Of a DNA stretch of 64,000 nt, positions 36,706-46,666 are shown piece by piece. The position numbers were made by a program, and so were the translations under genes. Position 1 is the stretch's first letter; each line of letters starts with the position of its first letter. Origin of the DNA: Vogesella indigofera (GTDB lineage Bacteria; Pseudomonadota; Gammaproteobacteria; Burkholderiales; Chromobacteriaceae). Location of the stretch: NCBI RefSeq assembly GCF_028548395.1, contig NZ_JAQQLA010000004.1, forward strand, positions 496,001-560,000. Direction: 5' to 3'. The notes beneath the pieces were generated by a model that searched no databases, was not told the origin of the DNA, and saw only the letters and a list, made by a program, of their open reading frames with translations.

Positions 36706-37974
36706 TTATTCTTCCGCACCCTTGCGGCTGAACTTGACGCCCAGCTGCTTCAGTTTGCGGTAGAGGTGGGTGCGCTCCAGGCCGACCTTTTGCGCCACCC
36801 GGCTCATATTGCCGTTTTCCAGCACGATGTGGTACTCGAAATAGCGGCGTTCCAGCTGTTCGCGCAGTTCACGCAGCGGCAGGCTGAAATCGAAACCAGT
36901 TTCTTCCGCAGGCTTGTCGTGGCGGAATTGCGCCAGCACCTTGTTCACTTCCGGCGCGTCCAGCTCTCCGGATTCTGCGGTCAGCGCCAGGCTCTTGATG
37001 ATGCTGCGCAACTGCTCCAGGTTGCCCGGCCAGTCGTACTGGCGCAGCGCGTTCAGTGCCGCGGTGGTCAGCTTGCGGCTGGGCACCTGCTTCGACTCCA
37101 CCAGCTCGTGCAGGATCTGCTCGGCGATCGAGGTGATGTCTTCCGGGTGCTCGCGCAGCGCCGGAATCGGCACGATCACGCTGGACAGCGCTGTCAGCAT
37201 GCGGTTGTCGCACTCCGGATCGACCAGCAGTTCCTGCAGCGGACGACTGCAGGAACAGATCAGCCGCACGTTGAAACGGTCCAGCTTGGACAGCAGGAAC
37301 AGCAGGCCCTGCTGCGTGCGGCGGCTGTACTGGCCGATTTCCGGCAGGAACAGCACGCCGTTATTGGCTTTCTGCAGCAATTCCAGCGGCGCATCCGCCA
37401 GCTGCTCTACCTTGGCCGGGGTCACCCACGGCGTATTGCCCTGGTGGAAAAAGCGCGCCACCAGCTCGAAGCCGGCGCCGGACTCACCGGTCAGCAGCAC
37501 CGGCGACTTCAGTTTCGATACCCGCTCCAGCTGCTTCTTCAGCTCCTGCACGGTTTCGCTCTTGCCCATCTTGTCGAGATTGAGCGAAGTATTGGCCTGC
37601 ATGTCGCCGTATTTCAGCGCACGCTGCACCGTGGTCAGCAGTTTCTGCAGGGCAATCGGTTTTTCGAGGAAATCGAAGGCACCGATGCGCGTTGCCTCGA
37701 CGGCAGTGTCGATGCTGGCGTGACCGGACATCATCACCACCGGCATGTTCAGTTGCCCGGATTTGGCCCACTCCTTGAGCAGGGTGACGCCGTCACAATC
37801 CGGCATCCAGATATCCAGCAGCACCAGCGCTGGTCGGGTCTGGTTGCGCAATTGACGAGCCACTTCGGCATTTTCAGCCAGCGCGACGGTATAGCCTTCG
37901 TCCTGCAAAATCTCCGAGAGAAGCTCCCGGATACCGATCTCGTCATCAACAATCAGAATATCGCTGCTTCGCAT
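36706..37974 (-). CDS. ntrX: NtrX-like response regulator with degenerate AAA+ domain
   Basis: A 422-aa response regulator: receiver domain with acceptor D54 (VLLDIWMPDCDG) and K105, a sigma-54-activator-like AAA+ domain and a Fis-type HTH (NMSRVAQKVGLERTHLYRKL). The ATPase core is eroded: Walker A reads GESGAGFE (163-170) with Phe in place of Lys, Walker B reads LFLPEIG with Pro for Asp, and no GAFTGA loop is visible. It is therefore unlikely to activate sigma-54 RNA polymerase by ATP hydrolysis and may act as a DNA-binding regulator of sigma-70 promoters. Pairing with ntrY and the neighbouring rsmB is conserved in Neisseriales, where NtrYX affects respiratory genes. Its start overlaps the ntrY stop by one base (TAATG). 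Confidence 0.9.
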   Translation of the reverse strand: MRSSDILIVDDEIGIRELLSEILQDEGYTVALAENAEVARQLRNQTRPALVLLDIWMPDCDGVTLLKEWAKSGQLNMPVVMMSGHASIDTAVEATRIGAFDFLEKPIALQKLLTTVQRALKYGDMQANTSLNLDKMGKSETVQELKKQLERVSKLKSPVLLTGESGAGFELVARFFHQGNTPWVTPAKVEQLADAPLELLQKANNGVLFLPEIGQYSRRTQQGLLFLLSKLDRFNVRLICSCSRPLQELLVDPECDNRMLTALSSVIVPIPALREHPEDITSIAEQILHELVESKQVPSRKLTTAALNALRQYDWPGNLEQLRSIIKSLALTAESGELDAPEVNKVLAQFRHDKPAEETGFDFSLPLRELREQLERRYFEYHIVLENGNMSRVAQKVGLERTHLYRKLKQLGVKFSRKGAEE

Positions 37975-40085
37975 TAAGCCTCCAGCAAGGGCAGGGTGAG
38001 AAGGATGCGCGCACCGCCGCTCTGTGCATTGGCAAGGGTGATCTGTCCATGGTGTTCCTCCACTATCTTTTTCACCACGGCCAGTCCCAATCCTGTCCCC
38101 TTGGCCTTGTTGGTTACATAAGGCTCAAACGCACGGGGAAGGATGTCCGGACTGAAGCCAACACCGTTGTCCTCTACGCAGACGAGCACGTTCCTTCCTT
38201 CTAGTCGGGTGCTAATTTGAATCATCGGGATGTCAGCGTCAAGGATTGCATCTTGTGCGTTCTGCAAAAGATTGTGCAGCACCTGACGCAGCAAAGCCGC
38301 GTCCCCCATGACTGGCAAGGCTTGCAGGCTTAAATCCACCTTCAGCGCGGGGTTACTTTCGTACAGCACCAGCACCTCGCGCAGCAGCGTATTCAGCTCC
38401 AGTTTGACCAGTTTGATCTTCGGCGCCCGCGCATAATCGCGGAAAGCGTCGACCATGCCCTTGAGCGCGGTCACCTGTTTGATGATGGTGTCGGTGGCGC
38501 GCTTCAGCATCTCGGCGTCCGACGGCTGCAGCTTGTCGGCCAGCTTCATCGCCAGCCGTTCCGCCGACAGCTGGATCGGCGTCAGCGGGTTGCGGATCTC
38601 GTGCGCCAGCCGTTTCGCCACCTCGCCCCACGCCGCGTCGCGCTGTGCGCGGCCCAGCTCGGTGATGTCGTCGAACACCACCACGTAGCCGGTGGCCGGC
38701 TGTTCCGGCAGGATGGCGCCGCGCGCCACCAGCTGCCGCGGCCCCTGGGCGCCGAGGTAGTCGATCTGCTGCTGCCAGTCGTGCGGATTGATGGTCGCCG
38801 CCTCGCGCAGGATGGTTTCCACCAGCGGCGACAGTTCCGGGCGCAGCACCGGCCACACCTGCAGTTCGTGGCCGGACAGCTCGCCGAAGTCGACGCCGAG
38901 AATGCGCGAGGCACTGGTGTTGGCCGCACGCAGCTGCCAGTTGTAGTCGAAGGCGATCACCCCGGTCGACAGGTTAGCGAGGATGCTCTCCAGGTACAGC
39001 TTGCCGGATTCCAGCAGGCGCCGGCTCTCGTCGGCGGTCAGGCGCGCCTCGTCCAGCTGCTGCGTCATGCGGTTGAACATGGTGGTGAGGATGCCAAGCT
39101 CGTCCTTGCGGTACACCGGGTGGCGCTTGGAAAAGTCGCCCTGCGCCACCGCACGGGTGCCGGCGGCCAGCTCCGACAGCGGCGCCGACAGCCGCTCGGA
39201 GATGAACAGCGCAAACGCCAGCGCCGCGGTCAGCGCCAGCAGGAACACCAGCGCCAGCGTCAGCATGTAGAAGGTTTTCAGGCCGTCGCGCGACAGCACC
39301 AGCTGCCGGTACTCGGCGCGCGCGTCCTCGATCAGCTCGGCGTCGCGGGCGATGTCCACCGGCGCCGGCTGGATGATCTGGATGATCTGGGTCTGGTCGT
39401 TGACGTAGCTGCGGTACGACAGCAGCACCTTCAGCTCCAGCGTGCCGTCGGGATCGCTGTCGATGATCTCGTGGCTCTTGCGCTGGCGCAGGCTGCGCAG
39501 CACGTCCGGATCCGGCGCCCGCGGCAGGTAGCGCACGTCATCCGGCCCGGCAAAGCTCAGCAGCCGTCCCTGCTGGTTGTAGACCGCGATCTCCTGCACC
39601 CCCAACTGTTCGCGCATGCGCAGCAGCTGGCTGTTGAGGCTGTGGTCGCTGTAGTCGGCGATGTCGCGCGCCACCAGCCGCGACTTGCGACTGAGATCGG
39701 ACAGCACGAAGCCGAGCGCGTTGCGCCCCAGCTCCAGGCCGCGGTCGAGCGCGTTTTCCACCTCGACGTTGAACCAGCTCTCGATACTGCGCGTCAGGAA
39801 CTGTGCGGAGACGGTGAATACCAGCATGCCAGGCAGCAGCGCGATCAGGGTGAACATCACCACCAGCTTCTGCGTCAGCTTGGCGCCGAATTCGCGGCTC
39901 TTCACCCGCCGGCGCAGGCGCAGCATCTGCCGCGCCACCACCGCCAGCAGGCCGACCAGGCCGAAGGCGTTGAGGCCGAACACCCACCAGTAGTATTCCG
40001 CCAGCTTGGAGGTGTTACCGGTGGAAATCGCCAGCAGGTACAGCAGCACGAAGCCGAAGGCGGTGGCGATGACGGGATAGCGCAT
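37974..40085 (-). CDS. ntrY: NtrY-like sensor histidine kinase
   Basis: A 703-aa membrane kinase. N-terminal TM helices at about 5-25, 35-55 and 85-105, a periplasmic sensor, a further TM helix near 280-300, HAMP, PAS (about 370-480), HisKA with phospho-acceptor H in LAHEIRNPLTPIQLSAERL, and HATPase with NGVGFSPDILPRAFEPYV and GTGLGLAVVKKIVEE. It phosphorylates NtrX. The signal may be redox or nitrogen-related (inference from family). The stop of the upstream DUF4390 gene overlaps its start (TGATG), and ntrX follows by one-base overlap, so the three are translationally coupled. Confidence 0.93.
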   Translation of the reverse strand: MRYPVIATAFGFVLLYLLAISTGNTSKLAEYYWWVFGLNAFGLVGLLAVVARQMLRLRRRVKSREFGAKLTQKLVVMFTLIALLPGMLVFTVSAQFLTRSIESWFNVEVENALDRGLELGRNALGFVLSDLSRKSRLVARDIADYSDHSLNSQLLRMREQLGVQEIAVYNQQGRLLSFAGPDDVRYLPRAPDPDVLRSLRQRKSHEIIDSDPDGTLELKVLLSYRSYVNDQTQIIQIIQPAPVDIARDAELIEDARAEYRQLVLSRDGLKTFYMLTLALVFLLALTAALAFALFISERLSAPLSELAAGTRAVAQGDFSKRHPVYRKDELGILTTMFNRMTQQLDEARLTADESRRLLESGKLYLESILANLSTGVIAFDYNWQLRAANTSASRILGVDFGELSGHELQVWPVLRPELSPLVETILREAATINPHDWQQQIDYLGAQGPRQLVARGAILPEQPATGYVVVFDDITELGRAQRDAAWGEVAKRLAHEIRNPLTPIQLSAERLAMKLADKLQPSDAEMLKRATDTIIKQVTALKGMVDAFRDYARAPKIKLVKLELNTLLREVLVLYESNPALKVDLSLQALPVMGDAALLRQVLHNLLQNAQDAILDADIPMIQISTRLEGRNVLVCVEDNGVGFSPDILPRAFEPYVTNKAKGTGLGLAVVKKIVEEHHGQITLANAQSGGARILLTLPLLEA

Positions 40086-40696
40086 CAGTTGCCTCCTGAC
40101 GGGGCGATGCTGTTCCAGCCGGAATCCATCGCCCAGTCATCGGCGCCCAGCGCATTGAGCTGGAACGGGCGCGGCAGCTGGCCGAGGTCCAGCTCCAGTC
40201 GCAGCCGGCCGCGCAGCTGCTGCTGCTCCGCCGGCGACCAGTCGGCGATGTCCATCACCTTCCAGCCGGCGATGCTGCCAACCGCGGCCAGCGCTTCGTC
40301 GAGCGAGGCGTAGTTCTTGGACAGGCCGCCGATGGTGACGCGGTAGCGGCCGGTGAGGCCGTAGTGGCTCAGCTTGAAGCTGAGGCTGGCGGCCGGCTCG
40401 AACCAGCGCGACAGCTGCAGCCAGTAGGCCGAGCTGCGCGGTCGCGTCAGCTCGAAGGTCAGACGGAAGGTCAACGGCACGCCCTGTTGCAGCGCCTGCT
40501 GCAGCATGGCGGGCAGGGTGATGCGGTAACGGCTGGCCACGCTGAGCGCGCCATCCTGCGCCTCCAGCTGCAGTCGCTGCGCCACGATACCATCGGCGGC
40601 GTGGCACAGCCCGGCCTGCACCAGCAGCAGCAGGCTGGCGAGCAGTAGCAGCTGTTGCTTAAGCTTTTTCCAGCAGCGCGTAATAGAAGCCGTCAT
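40085..40696 (-). CDS. DUF4390 family exported protein
   Basis: A 203-aa protein with an N-terminal hydrophobic segment (about residues 13-32, ending GLCHA-ADG) that looks like a signal peptide. The body is predicted beta-rich, with FRLTFELTRPRSSAYWLQLS and GLTGRYRVTIGGLSKNYASL, matching DUF4390. Function unknown; its invariable position between rsmB and ntrY suggests a link to that sensor (inference). The chosen ATG (40696) lies within the 3' end of rsmB, a 38-base overlap. Confidence 0.85.
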   Translation of the reverse strand: MTASITRCWKKLKQQLLLLASLLLLVQAGLCHAADGIVAQRLQLEAQDGALSVASRYRITLPAMLQQALQQGVPLTFRLTFELTRPRSSAYWLQLSRWFEPAASLSFKLSHYGLTGRYRVTIGGLSKNYASLDEALAAVGSIAGWKVMDIADWSPAEQQQLRGRLRLELDLGQLPRPFQLNALGADDWAMDSGWNSIAPSGGN

Positions 40697-41906
40697 GGTC
40701 TGCCGAAGGCAAGAGTTGTTCGGAGCCGGCCAGGCGTGCATCCGGATGACGCTGCAGGAAGGCGTCCAGCTGTTGCTGGTTCTCTTCCGGCATGATCGAG
40801 CAGGTGGCATACAGCAGCTTGCCACCCTTGGCCAGCAGCGGCCACAACGCGTCCACCATCGCCGCCTGTTGCTGGCCCAGCGCGGCGAAATCGTCCGGCC
40901 GGCGCAGCCACTTGATGTCCGGATTGCGACGCACCACGCCGCTGGCCGAGCACGGCACGTCGGCGAGGATGCGGTCGAATGGCACGCCGTCCCACCAGCT
41001 GTCCGGCTTGGCGGCATCGGCTGCGGCCAACGTGGCCGTCAGCTGCAAGCGCGCCAGATTCTCGGCCACCCGTTCCAGCCGCGCCGCGTCGATATCCAGC
41101 GCGGTGAGCTGAATATCGGCCAACTCCAGCAAATGACCGCTCTTGCCGCCGGGGGCGGCGCAGGCATCCAGCACCCGCATGCCGTCGGCGACATCCAGCC
41201 GCAGCGCCGCCTGTTGCGCGCCGAAGTCCTGTACCGAGACGCGGCCCTCGGCAAAACCCGGCAGGTCGCGCACATTGCACGGTGCATCCAGCTTCACTGC
41301 GTAGTCGCCGAGCGCCTTGGCGCCGCGACCGGACGCCTGCAGCGCCTCGACGTAGCCGGCGGCGGTGCCGTGGCGGCGGTTGATGCGCAGCGTCATCGGG
41401 GGATGGCGGTTGCTCTTTTCCAGGATGTCGGTCCAACGCGTCGGATAGGCGGCGCGCACCTTCTGCACCCACCAGCGCGGGTGGTTGTAGCGCGCCTCGT
41501 TGTCGGCCTGGGCATCGGCCAGCAGCTGGTCCTTGTTGCGCAGGAAGTTGCGCAGCACGCCGTTGACCAGGCCCTTGAGACGGCCGGCGGCCAGGTCCTG
41601 CGCCAGCGTCACCGCCTGGTCGACCACCGCGTACGGCGCGGCACGGGTGTGGATCAGCTGGTACAGCGCCACCAGCAGCAGGCGCTCGACATCCACCGCC
41701 GGCAGCGGCTTGGGCACCAGTGCCCGCAGGATGAAGCGCAACTGGCCGAGATTGCGCAGGCTGCCGTAGGCAATGTCCTGCAGCGCGCCGCGCTCGCCGG
41801 GCGTCAGGGTCTCGCTGCGCTGAATATTGCCCAGCGCCTCGGTCAGGGTACGCCCTTCTTCTACACGCGCGATGATGCCCGCGGCCAACTCCTGGATTCG
41901 ATGCAT
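40659..41906 (-). CDS. rsmB: 16S rRNA m5C967 methyltransferase
   Basis: A 415-aa SAM-dependent methyltransferase with an N-terminal NusB-like domain (about residues 1-140) and a C-terminal Rossmann domain. Motifs: ACAAPGGKSGHLLEL (SAM), ADVPCSASGVVRRNPDIKW (motif IV with PC) and YATCSIMPEEN (catalytic Cys motif VI). The start ATG 41906 (MHRIQELAAG) is chosen since the longer open frame reads through the htpX terminator hairpin. It is followed by DUF4390-ntrY-ntrX. Repeat variants lie at about 41026 and 41880. Confidence 0.95.
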   Translation of the reverse strand: MHRIQELAAGIIARVEEGRTLTEALGNIQRSETLTPGERGALQDIAYGSLRNLGQLRFILRALVPKPLPAVDVERLLLVALYQLIHTRAAPYAVVDQAVTLAQDLAAGRLKGLVNGVLRNFLRNKDQLLADAQADNEARYNHPRWWVQKVRAAYPTRWTDILEKSNRHPPMTLRINRRHGTAAGYVEALQASGRGAKALGDYAVKLDAPCNVRDLPGFAEGRVSVQDFGAQQAALRLDVADGMRVLDACAAPGGKSGHLLELADIQLTALDIDAARLERVAENLARLQLTATLAAADAAKPDSWWDGVPFDRILADVPCSASGVVRRNPDIKWLRRPDDFAALGQQQAAMVDALWPLLAKGGKLLYATCSIMPEENQQQLDAFLQRHPDARLAGSEQLLPSADHDGFYYALLEKA

Positions 41907-41932
41907 GTCAGTCTGGTTCTTTCCAATGAAAC

Positions 41933-41964
41933 CGGCCACCGTTCGCACAGGGAACGGTGGCCGT
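41933..41964 (-). terminator. hairpin between htpX and rsmB
   Basis: CGGCCACCGTTC (41933-41944) pairs with GAACGGTGGCCG (41952-41963). The T-run is poor on the minus strand, so it may attenuate rather than stop transcription from htpX into rsmB. Confidence 0.65.
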
Positions 41965-41990
41965 TTTAAATAATGGTGCAATGATACCGG

Positions 41991-42845
41991 TCAGCGACCG
42001 TTGCGCGCTATCTGATTGAGGCGGGCAATGCGCTCTTCGGTATGCGGGTGGGTGCGGAACAGGCTGCTGAGACCGCCACCGGACAGCGGGTTGATGATCA
42101 TCATCTGCGCCGTTTCCGGATGCGCCTCGGCCGCCGGCATGATGCGGCCCTGCGCGTAGTACTCGATCTTCTGCAGCGCGCTGGCCAGCGCCAGCGGGTC
42201 GCCGCTGATTTCGGCGCCGCCGCGGTCGGCCTCGAATTCGCGCGCGCGCGAGATCGCCATCTGGATCAGGCTGGCCGCCAGCGGTGCCAGCAGCGCCACC
42301 GCGATGCTGGCGATCGGGTTGGCCGGGCGCCCTTCCTCGTCACGACCGCCGAAGAACATCGCGAAGTTGGCCAGCGCCGAGATGGCACCCGCCATGGTCG
42401 CGCTGATGGTGGAGATCAGCGTGTCGCGGTGCTTGACGTGGGCCAGCTCGTGCGCCATCACCCCGCGCAGTTCGCGGTAGTCCAGCATGCGCATGATGCC
42501 GGTGGTGGCCGCCACCGCCGCGTGCTCCGGATTGCGGCCGGTGGCGAACGCATTCGGCTGCTCCTCGTGGATCACGTACACCCGCGGCATCGGCATCTGC
42601 GCGCGCTGCGCCAGCTCGGCCACCATGTTGTACAGCTCCGGTGCGGTGCGGGCGTCGACCTCCTGCGCGTTGTACATGCGCAACACCATTTTGTCGGAGT
42701 TCCAGTAGGCAAACACGTTCATCACGCCACCGAACAGCAAGGCCAGCAGCATGCCGCTCTGGCCGCCGATCATGCCGCCGATCATCCCGAACAGCGCCAC
42801 GATCGCCGCCATCAGGATGGTGGTTTTCAGCCAGTTAAAGCCCAT
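41991..42845 (-). CDS. htpX: membrane zinc protease HtpX
   Basis: A 284-aa M48B inner-membrane protease for quality control of membrane proteins. Two N-terminal TM helices (about 8-26 and 30-48), zinc motif H132-ELA-H136 ([16 protein letters not shown]), two further TM helices and the third ligand Glu in [18 protein letters not shown]. The C-terminus has the usual HPETAQM... and [15 protein letters not shown] blocks. It is 58 bases downstream of fmt on the same strand. Confidence 0.96.
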   Translation of the reverse strand: MGFNWLKTTILMAAIVALFGMIGGMIGGQSGMLLALLFGGVMNVFAYWNSDKMVLRMYNAQEVDARTAPELYNMVAELAQRAQMPMPRVYVIHEEQPNAFATGRNPEHAAVAATTGIMRMLDYRELRGVMAHELAHVKHRDTLISTISATMAGAISALANFAMFFGGRDEEGRPANPIASIAVALLAPLAASLIQMAISRAREFEADRGGAEISGDPLALASALQKIEYYAQGRIMPAAEAHPETAQMMIINPLSGGGLSSLFRTHPHTEERIARLNQIARNGR

Positions 42846-42902
42846 CGCGTACTCCTTTGTGCAAGCCCATGCTCCCGATATGGGGGCATCGGCATTGGAA
42901 TA

Positions 42903-43823
42903 TCAAGCCCCGAGCCGGGTTCCCGCCAGCGCGCTGCGACCGGCGACAAACTCGCGTGCGCCCAACCTTTTACCGCCGGCGGCCTGCAGCTGGGTCAGCA
43001 CCAGCAGGCCGCTACCTGTGCCGACCACCACGCCGTCGGCGTCGGCGCGCAGCACCTCGCCGGCCGGCGCAGTGCCGGCAACGGCGTGGGCCTGCCACAG
43101 TTTCAGCGCCTCGCCGCCCAGTAGCGTGTGTGCACCCGGCGCCGGGTTGTAGGCGCGGATGGCGCGGGCGATGTCGGCCGCCGGCTGCGTCCAGTCGATG
43201 CGCGCCTCGTCCTTGCTCAGTTTGGCGGCGTAGGTGACGCCCTCCTCCGGCTGCGGCTGCGGCGTGCAGCCGTCCAGCTGCGCCAGGGTGGCGACGATGG
43301 CGTCGGCGCCGAGCGTGGCCAGCTTGTCGTGCAGGCTGGCGGCAGAGTCGTCGGCCGCGATAGTCAGCGGGTGGATACTCAGCATGTCACCGGTATCAAG
43401 ACCGACGTCCATCTGCATGATGGTGATGCCGGTTTCCGCGTCGCCGGCGAGGATGGCGCGCTGGATCGGCGCCGCGCCGCGCCAGCGCGGCAGCAGCGAG
43501 GCGTGGATGTTGAGGCAGCCGCGCGCCGGCATCTCCAGCACCGCCTTGGGCAGCAGCAGGCCGTAGGCGGCCACCACCATCACCTCGGCCTGCACCTCGG
43601 CCACCAGCGCCTGCGCTTCCGGTGTCTTCAGCGTCAGCGGCTGTTCCACGCGCAGGCCGTGCTGCAGCGCCAGCTCCTTCACCGGGCTGGGCTTCAGCTT
43701 CATGCCGCGCCCGGCCGGGCGGTCCGGCTGCGTCAGTACCAGCGCAATGTCGTGGCCGGCATCAAGCAGCGCCTGCAATGCGGCGGCGGCGAATACCGGC
43801 GTGCCGGCAAAAATCAGTTTCAT
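42903..43823 (-). CDS. fmt: methionyl-tRNA formyltransferase
   Basis: Formylates initiator Met-tRNA with 10-formyl-THF. At 306 aa it has family length. Motifs: [16 protein letters not shown], the catalytic block [20 protein letters not shown] and [13 protein letters not shown]. The start at ATG 43823 (MKLIFAG) is conserved; the longer open frame is not. It follows def by 83 bases, the standard def-fmt pair. The gap holds a degenerate repeat copy (CTTGCGGCCAAG). Confidence 0.97.
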   Translation of the reverse strand: MKLIFAGTPVFAAAALQALLDAGHDIALVLTQPDRPAGRGMKLKPSPVKELALQHGLRVEQPLTLKTPEAQALVAEVQAEVMVVAAYGLLLPKAVLEMPARGCLNIHASLLPRWRGAAPIQRAILAGDAETGITIMQMDVGLDTGDMLSIHPLTIAADDSAASLHDKLATLGADAIVATLAQLDGCTPQPQPEEGVTYAAKLSKDEARIDWTQPAADIARAIRAYNPAPGAHTLLGGEALKLWQAHAVAGTAPAGEVLRADADGVVVGTGSGLLVLTQLQAAGGKRLGAREFVAGRSALAGTRLGA

Positions 43824-43906
43824 CGGACTATCCTTGCAAATGCAAAGGGACACGCGGCGCGTGTCCCGACACCAGCTTGCGGCCAAGCCTGGCCGCCATC
43901 CCTGGC

Positions 43907-44410
43907 TTACAGGGTGTGCTTCTCGCGCTTTTTCATCTTGGTGCGGATGCGGTTCTGCTTCAGGTCGGACAGGTATTCGACGAATACCTTGCCATCGAGG
44001 TGATCCACCTCGTGCTGCAGGCAGATCGCCAGCAGGCCGCCGCTTTCCAGCTCGAAGAACTCACCCTTGGCGTCCTGTGCACGCACCTTCACGTGCTCGG
44101 CGCGGGTCACCTTGTCGTAGATGCCGGGCACCGACAGGCAGCCTTCCTCGTACACCGTCTCGCCGTCCTTGTGCAGGAACTCCGGGTTGATGAACACGCG
44201 CGGCTCGTTGCGGTCCTCGGAGATATCGATCACGATCAGGCGCTGGTGAAAATCCACCTGCGTCGCCGCGAGGCCGATACCCTTGGCCTCGTACATGGTC
44301 TCGAACATGTTGTCGATCTGCTGCTGCAGCGCGCTGTCGAAGCTGGTTACCGGCCGGGCAACCTTGTGCAAACGCGGGTCGGGGTAATGCAGAATGTTGA
44401 GCAGTGCCAT
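43907..44410 (-). CDS. def: peptide deformylase
   Basis: A 167-aa Fe/Zn hydrolase that removes the formyl group from nascent proteins. All three motifs are present: [19 protein letters not shown] (metal Cys) and [11 protein letters not shown] (metal His pair with catalytic Glu). ATG 44410 ([11 protein letters not shown]) is the usual start. First gene of the minus-strand block def-fmt-htpX-rsmB-DUF4390-ntrY-ntrX, divergent from the LysM gene. Confidence 0.97.
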   Translation of the reverse strand: MALLNILHYPDPRLHKVARPVTSFDSALQQQIDNMFETMYEAKGIGLAATQVDFHQRLIVIDISEDRNEPRVFINPEFLHKDGETVYEEGCLSVPGIYDKVTRAEHVKVRAQDAKGEFFELESGGLLAICLQHEVDHLDGKVFVEYLSDLKQNRIRTKMKKREKHTL

Positions 44411-44525
44411 AATCAAACCGTTATTCCAGTTGTAGGATGCCGTGACAGGCAACGATAATGTTGCCAGCATCCGGTTTCACTATAAATTACTGAGCCAGTG
44501 CCGGTCAGGTGGGGTCAAATCATCA

Positions 44526-45542
44526 ATGTTTAAACCTATTATACCGCTCATCCTCGCGCTGGGCCTCTCTGCCGCCGCATTTGCCGACACCCTGGTGCTG
44601 CGGCCGGATGCGCCGCAACGCTACGTGGTCAAGCGCGGCGACACGCTGTGGGACATCTCCGGCCGCTACCTGACCGCGCCGTGGAAATGGCCGCAGCTGT
44701 GGAACATGAACCGCGACGAGGTGAAAAACCCGCACTGGATCTACCCCGGCAACGTGCTGCACCTGGAGATGGTCGACGGCAAGCCGCGGCTGCGCCTGGA
44801 CAGCAGCGCGCTGCGCGTGGTCAAGCTGTCGCCGCGGGTGCGCGCCGAGCAGCTGGACAGCGCCATTCCCACCATCCCGGCCCGGATCATCGACCCCTTC
44901 CTCAAGCGCCCGCTGCTGATCGAGGACGAGGCCAGCTACCTGCAGTCGCCGAAGATCATCGCCGGCCCCGACAACCGCGTGATCCTGTCCACCACCGACC
45001 GCGCCTACAGCCAGGGGCTGGATTCCGGCGGCCTGTGGCAGGCCTACCGCCTGGGGCGCACCATCACCGACCCGGACAGCAACGAGGTGCTCGGCCATGA
45101 GGCCACCTACGGCGGCGACCTAATGGTCGACAAGCTGGACGAGGTGTCCACCCTCAGCGTGCGCAAGATCGCGGAAGAAGTGCTGGTCGGCGACCACCTG
45201 CTGAAGAGCCTGCCCGCGCCGCTGCTCAACTACACCCCGCACGAGCCGCCGCCGGAGCTGGAAGGCCGCATCGTCACCAGCTACGCCGGCGTCAATGAGA
45301 TCGGCCAGCAGTTCAACGTGCTGATCAACCGCGGCGCCCGCGACGGCGTCGAGGTCGGCCACGTGTTCGGCATCTACCGCGCACCGCGCCAGATCAGCGT
45401 CGACAAGAAGCAGCAGGTGACCCTGCCCAGCGAGAAAGTCGGCCGCCTGATCGTGTTCCGCGTGTTCAACAAGGCCTCCTACGCGCTGGTGCTGGACGCC
45501 ACCCAGCCGATCATGATCAAGGACCGCATCGCGCAACCGTGA
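44526..45542 (+). CDS. LysM domain exported protein
   Basis: A 338-aa protein with a Sec signal peptide (residues 1-20, ending AAAFA-DT) and one LysM peptidoglycan-binding domain directly after it (YVVKRGDTLWDISGRYL, ending WIYPGNVLHL). The rest (about 90-338) has no family that I can name but is beta-rich, with GIYRAPRQISV near the end. It is conserved upstream of dprA in betaproteobacteria. Its TGA overlaps the dprA GTG start (GTGA), giving translational coupling. Likely a periplasmic cell-wall-binding protein. Confidence 0.9.
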   Translation: MFKPIIPLILALGLSAAAFADTLVLRPDAPQRYVVKRGDTLWDISGRYLTAPWKWPQLWNMNRDEVKNPHWIYPGNVLHLEMVDGKPRLRLDSSALRVVKLSPRVRAEQLDSAIPTIPARIIDPFLKRPLLIEDEASYLQSPKIIAGPDNRVILSTTDRAYSQGLDSGGLWQAYRLGRTITDPDSNEVLGHEATYGGDLMVDKLDEVSTLSVRKIAEEVLVGDHLLKSLPAPLLNYTPHEPPPELEGRIVTSYAGVNEIGQQFNVLINRGARDGVEVGHVFGIYRAPRQISVDKKQQVTLPSEKVGRLIVFRVFNKASYALVLDATQPIMIKDRIAQP

Positions 45543-46648
45543 GCCCGCAATCCCTGCTCGACTGGGCCACGCTGGCGCTGACCCCCGGCATCGGCCCGCA
45601 ACGCTTCCTGCAGCTGCTGCAGCGCTTCGGCGATGCCGGCCACGCCTGCCGTGCCGGCCACGGCCAGCTGCGCGACATCCTCGACAGCAAGACGCTGGCG
45701 GCACTGGACGCCGGTGACGGCGCCCGCGCCGCCGAGGCGGCGCTGCAGTGGGCAGAGGGCGCGGACTGCCACCTGCTGACGCTCAACGACGACGACTACC
45801 CGTGCCAGCTGGCCGAGGCCGGCAGCGCCCCGCCGCTGCTGTTCGCCCGCGGCCGGCGCGCCCTGCTGGCGCAGCCGATGCTGGCGGTGGTCGGCAGCCG
45901 CCACGCCACGCCGCAGGGCGCGGACAATGCCCGCACCTTTGCCCAAAGGTTGGCCGCACACGGCTACAGCATCGTCAGCGGTCTGGCCGGCGGCATCGAC
46001 GCCGCCGCGCACGAGGGCGCGCTGCCCGAGGCGGCCAGCACCATCGCCGTGATCGGCACCGGCATCGACCGCGTCTATCCGGCGCGCAACCGCGAGCTGG
46101 CGCACCGCATCGCCGGCCACGGCCTGATCCTGTCCGAGTTCGCGCTCGGCACCCCGCCCTTGGCCGGCCACTTCCCGCAGCGCAACCGCATCATCGCCGG
46201 CCTCGCCCGCGGCTGCCTGGTGGTCGAGGCCGCGCCGCAGAGCGGCTCGCTGATCACCGCGCGGCTGGCGCTGGAAGCCGGCCGCGACGTGATGGCCATC
46301 CCCGGCTCCATCCACAACCCGCAGGCGCGTGGTTGCCACCGCCTGATCCGGGACGGCGCCCGGCTGGTGGAGAGCGCCGACGACGTGCTGGACGAGATCG
46401 GCCGGCTGGCGACGGCCCCCACCGCCAGCACCGCGGCAACGCCCGCCGCCAGCGACACCGGCGCGCACCCGTTGCTGGCCGCCATCGGCTACGACCCGGT
46501 CGACAGCGACACCCTGGCGGCACGACTCAAGTTGACGGCAGGGGAGCTTTACGCGATGCTTCTTGAGCTTGAGCTGGCCGGACACATCGAAAGTCTGGAC
46601 GGCGGGCGCTACCAGCGCCGATCACCCGCGCCAAGCCGTCCCACCTAA
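45539..46648 (+). CDS. dprA: DNA-processing protein DprA
   Basis: Loads RecA onto incoming single-stranded DNA during natural transformation. The 369-aa product has an N-terminal SAM-like helical region, the Rossmann core (VVGSRHATPQGADNARTF, SGLAGGIDAAAHEGAL, VIGTGIDRVYPARNREL, FPQRNRIIAGLARGCLVVEA, SGSLITARLALEAGRDVMAI) and a C-terminal winged helix. Starts at GTG 45539 overlapping the LysM gene. An exact copy of the dispersed repeat (45946-45958) encodes Gln-Arg-Leu-Ala-Ala-His in the core. This supports a working transformation pathway, relevant to the uptake-sequence idea. Confidence 0.95.
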   Translation: MSPQSLLDWATLALTPGIGPQRFLQLLQRFGDAGHACRAGHGQLRDILDSKTLAALDAGDGARAAEAALQWAEGADCHLLTLNDDDYPCQLAEAGSAPPLLFARGRRALLAQPMLAVVGSRHATPQGADNARTFAQRLAAHGYSIVSGLAGGIDAAAHEGALPEAASTIAVIGTGIDRVYPARNRELAHRIAGHGLILSEFALGTPPLAGHFPQRNRIIAGLARGCLVVEAAPQSGSLITARLALEAGRDVMAIPGSIHNPQARGCHRLIRDGARLVESADDVLDEIGRLATAPTASTAATPAASDTGAHPLLAAIGYDPVDSDTLAARLKLTAGELYAMLLELELAGHIESLDGGRYQRRSPAPSRPT

Positions 46649-46666
46649 CCCGATGATTAAATAAAG

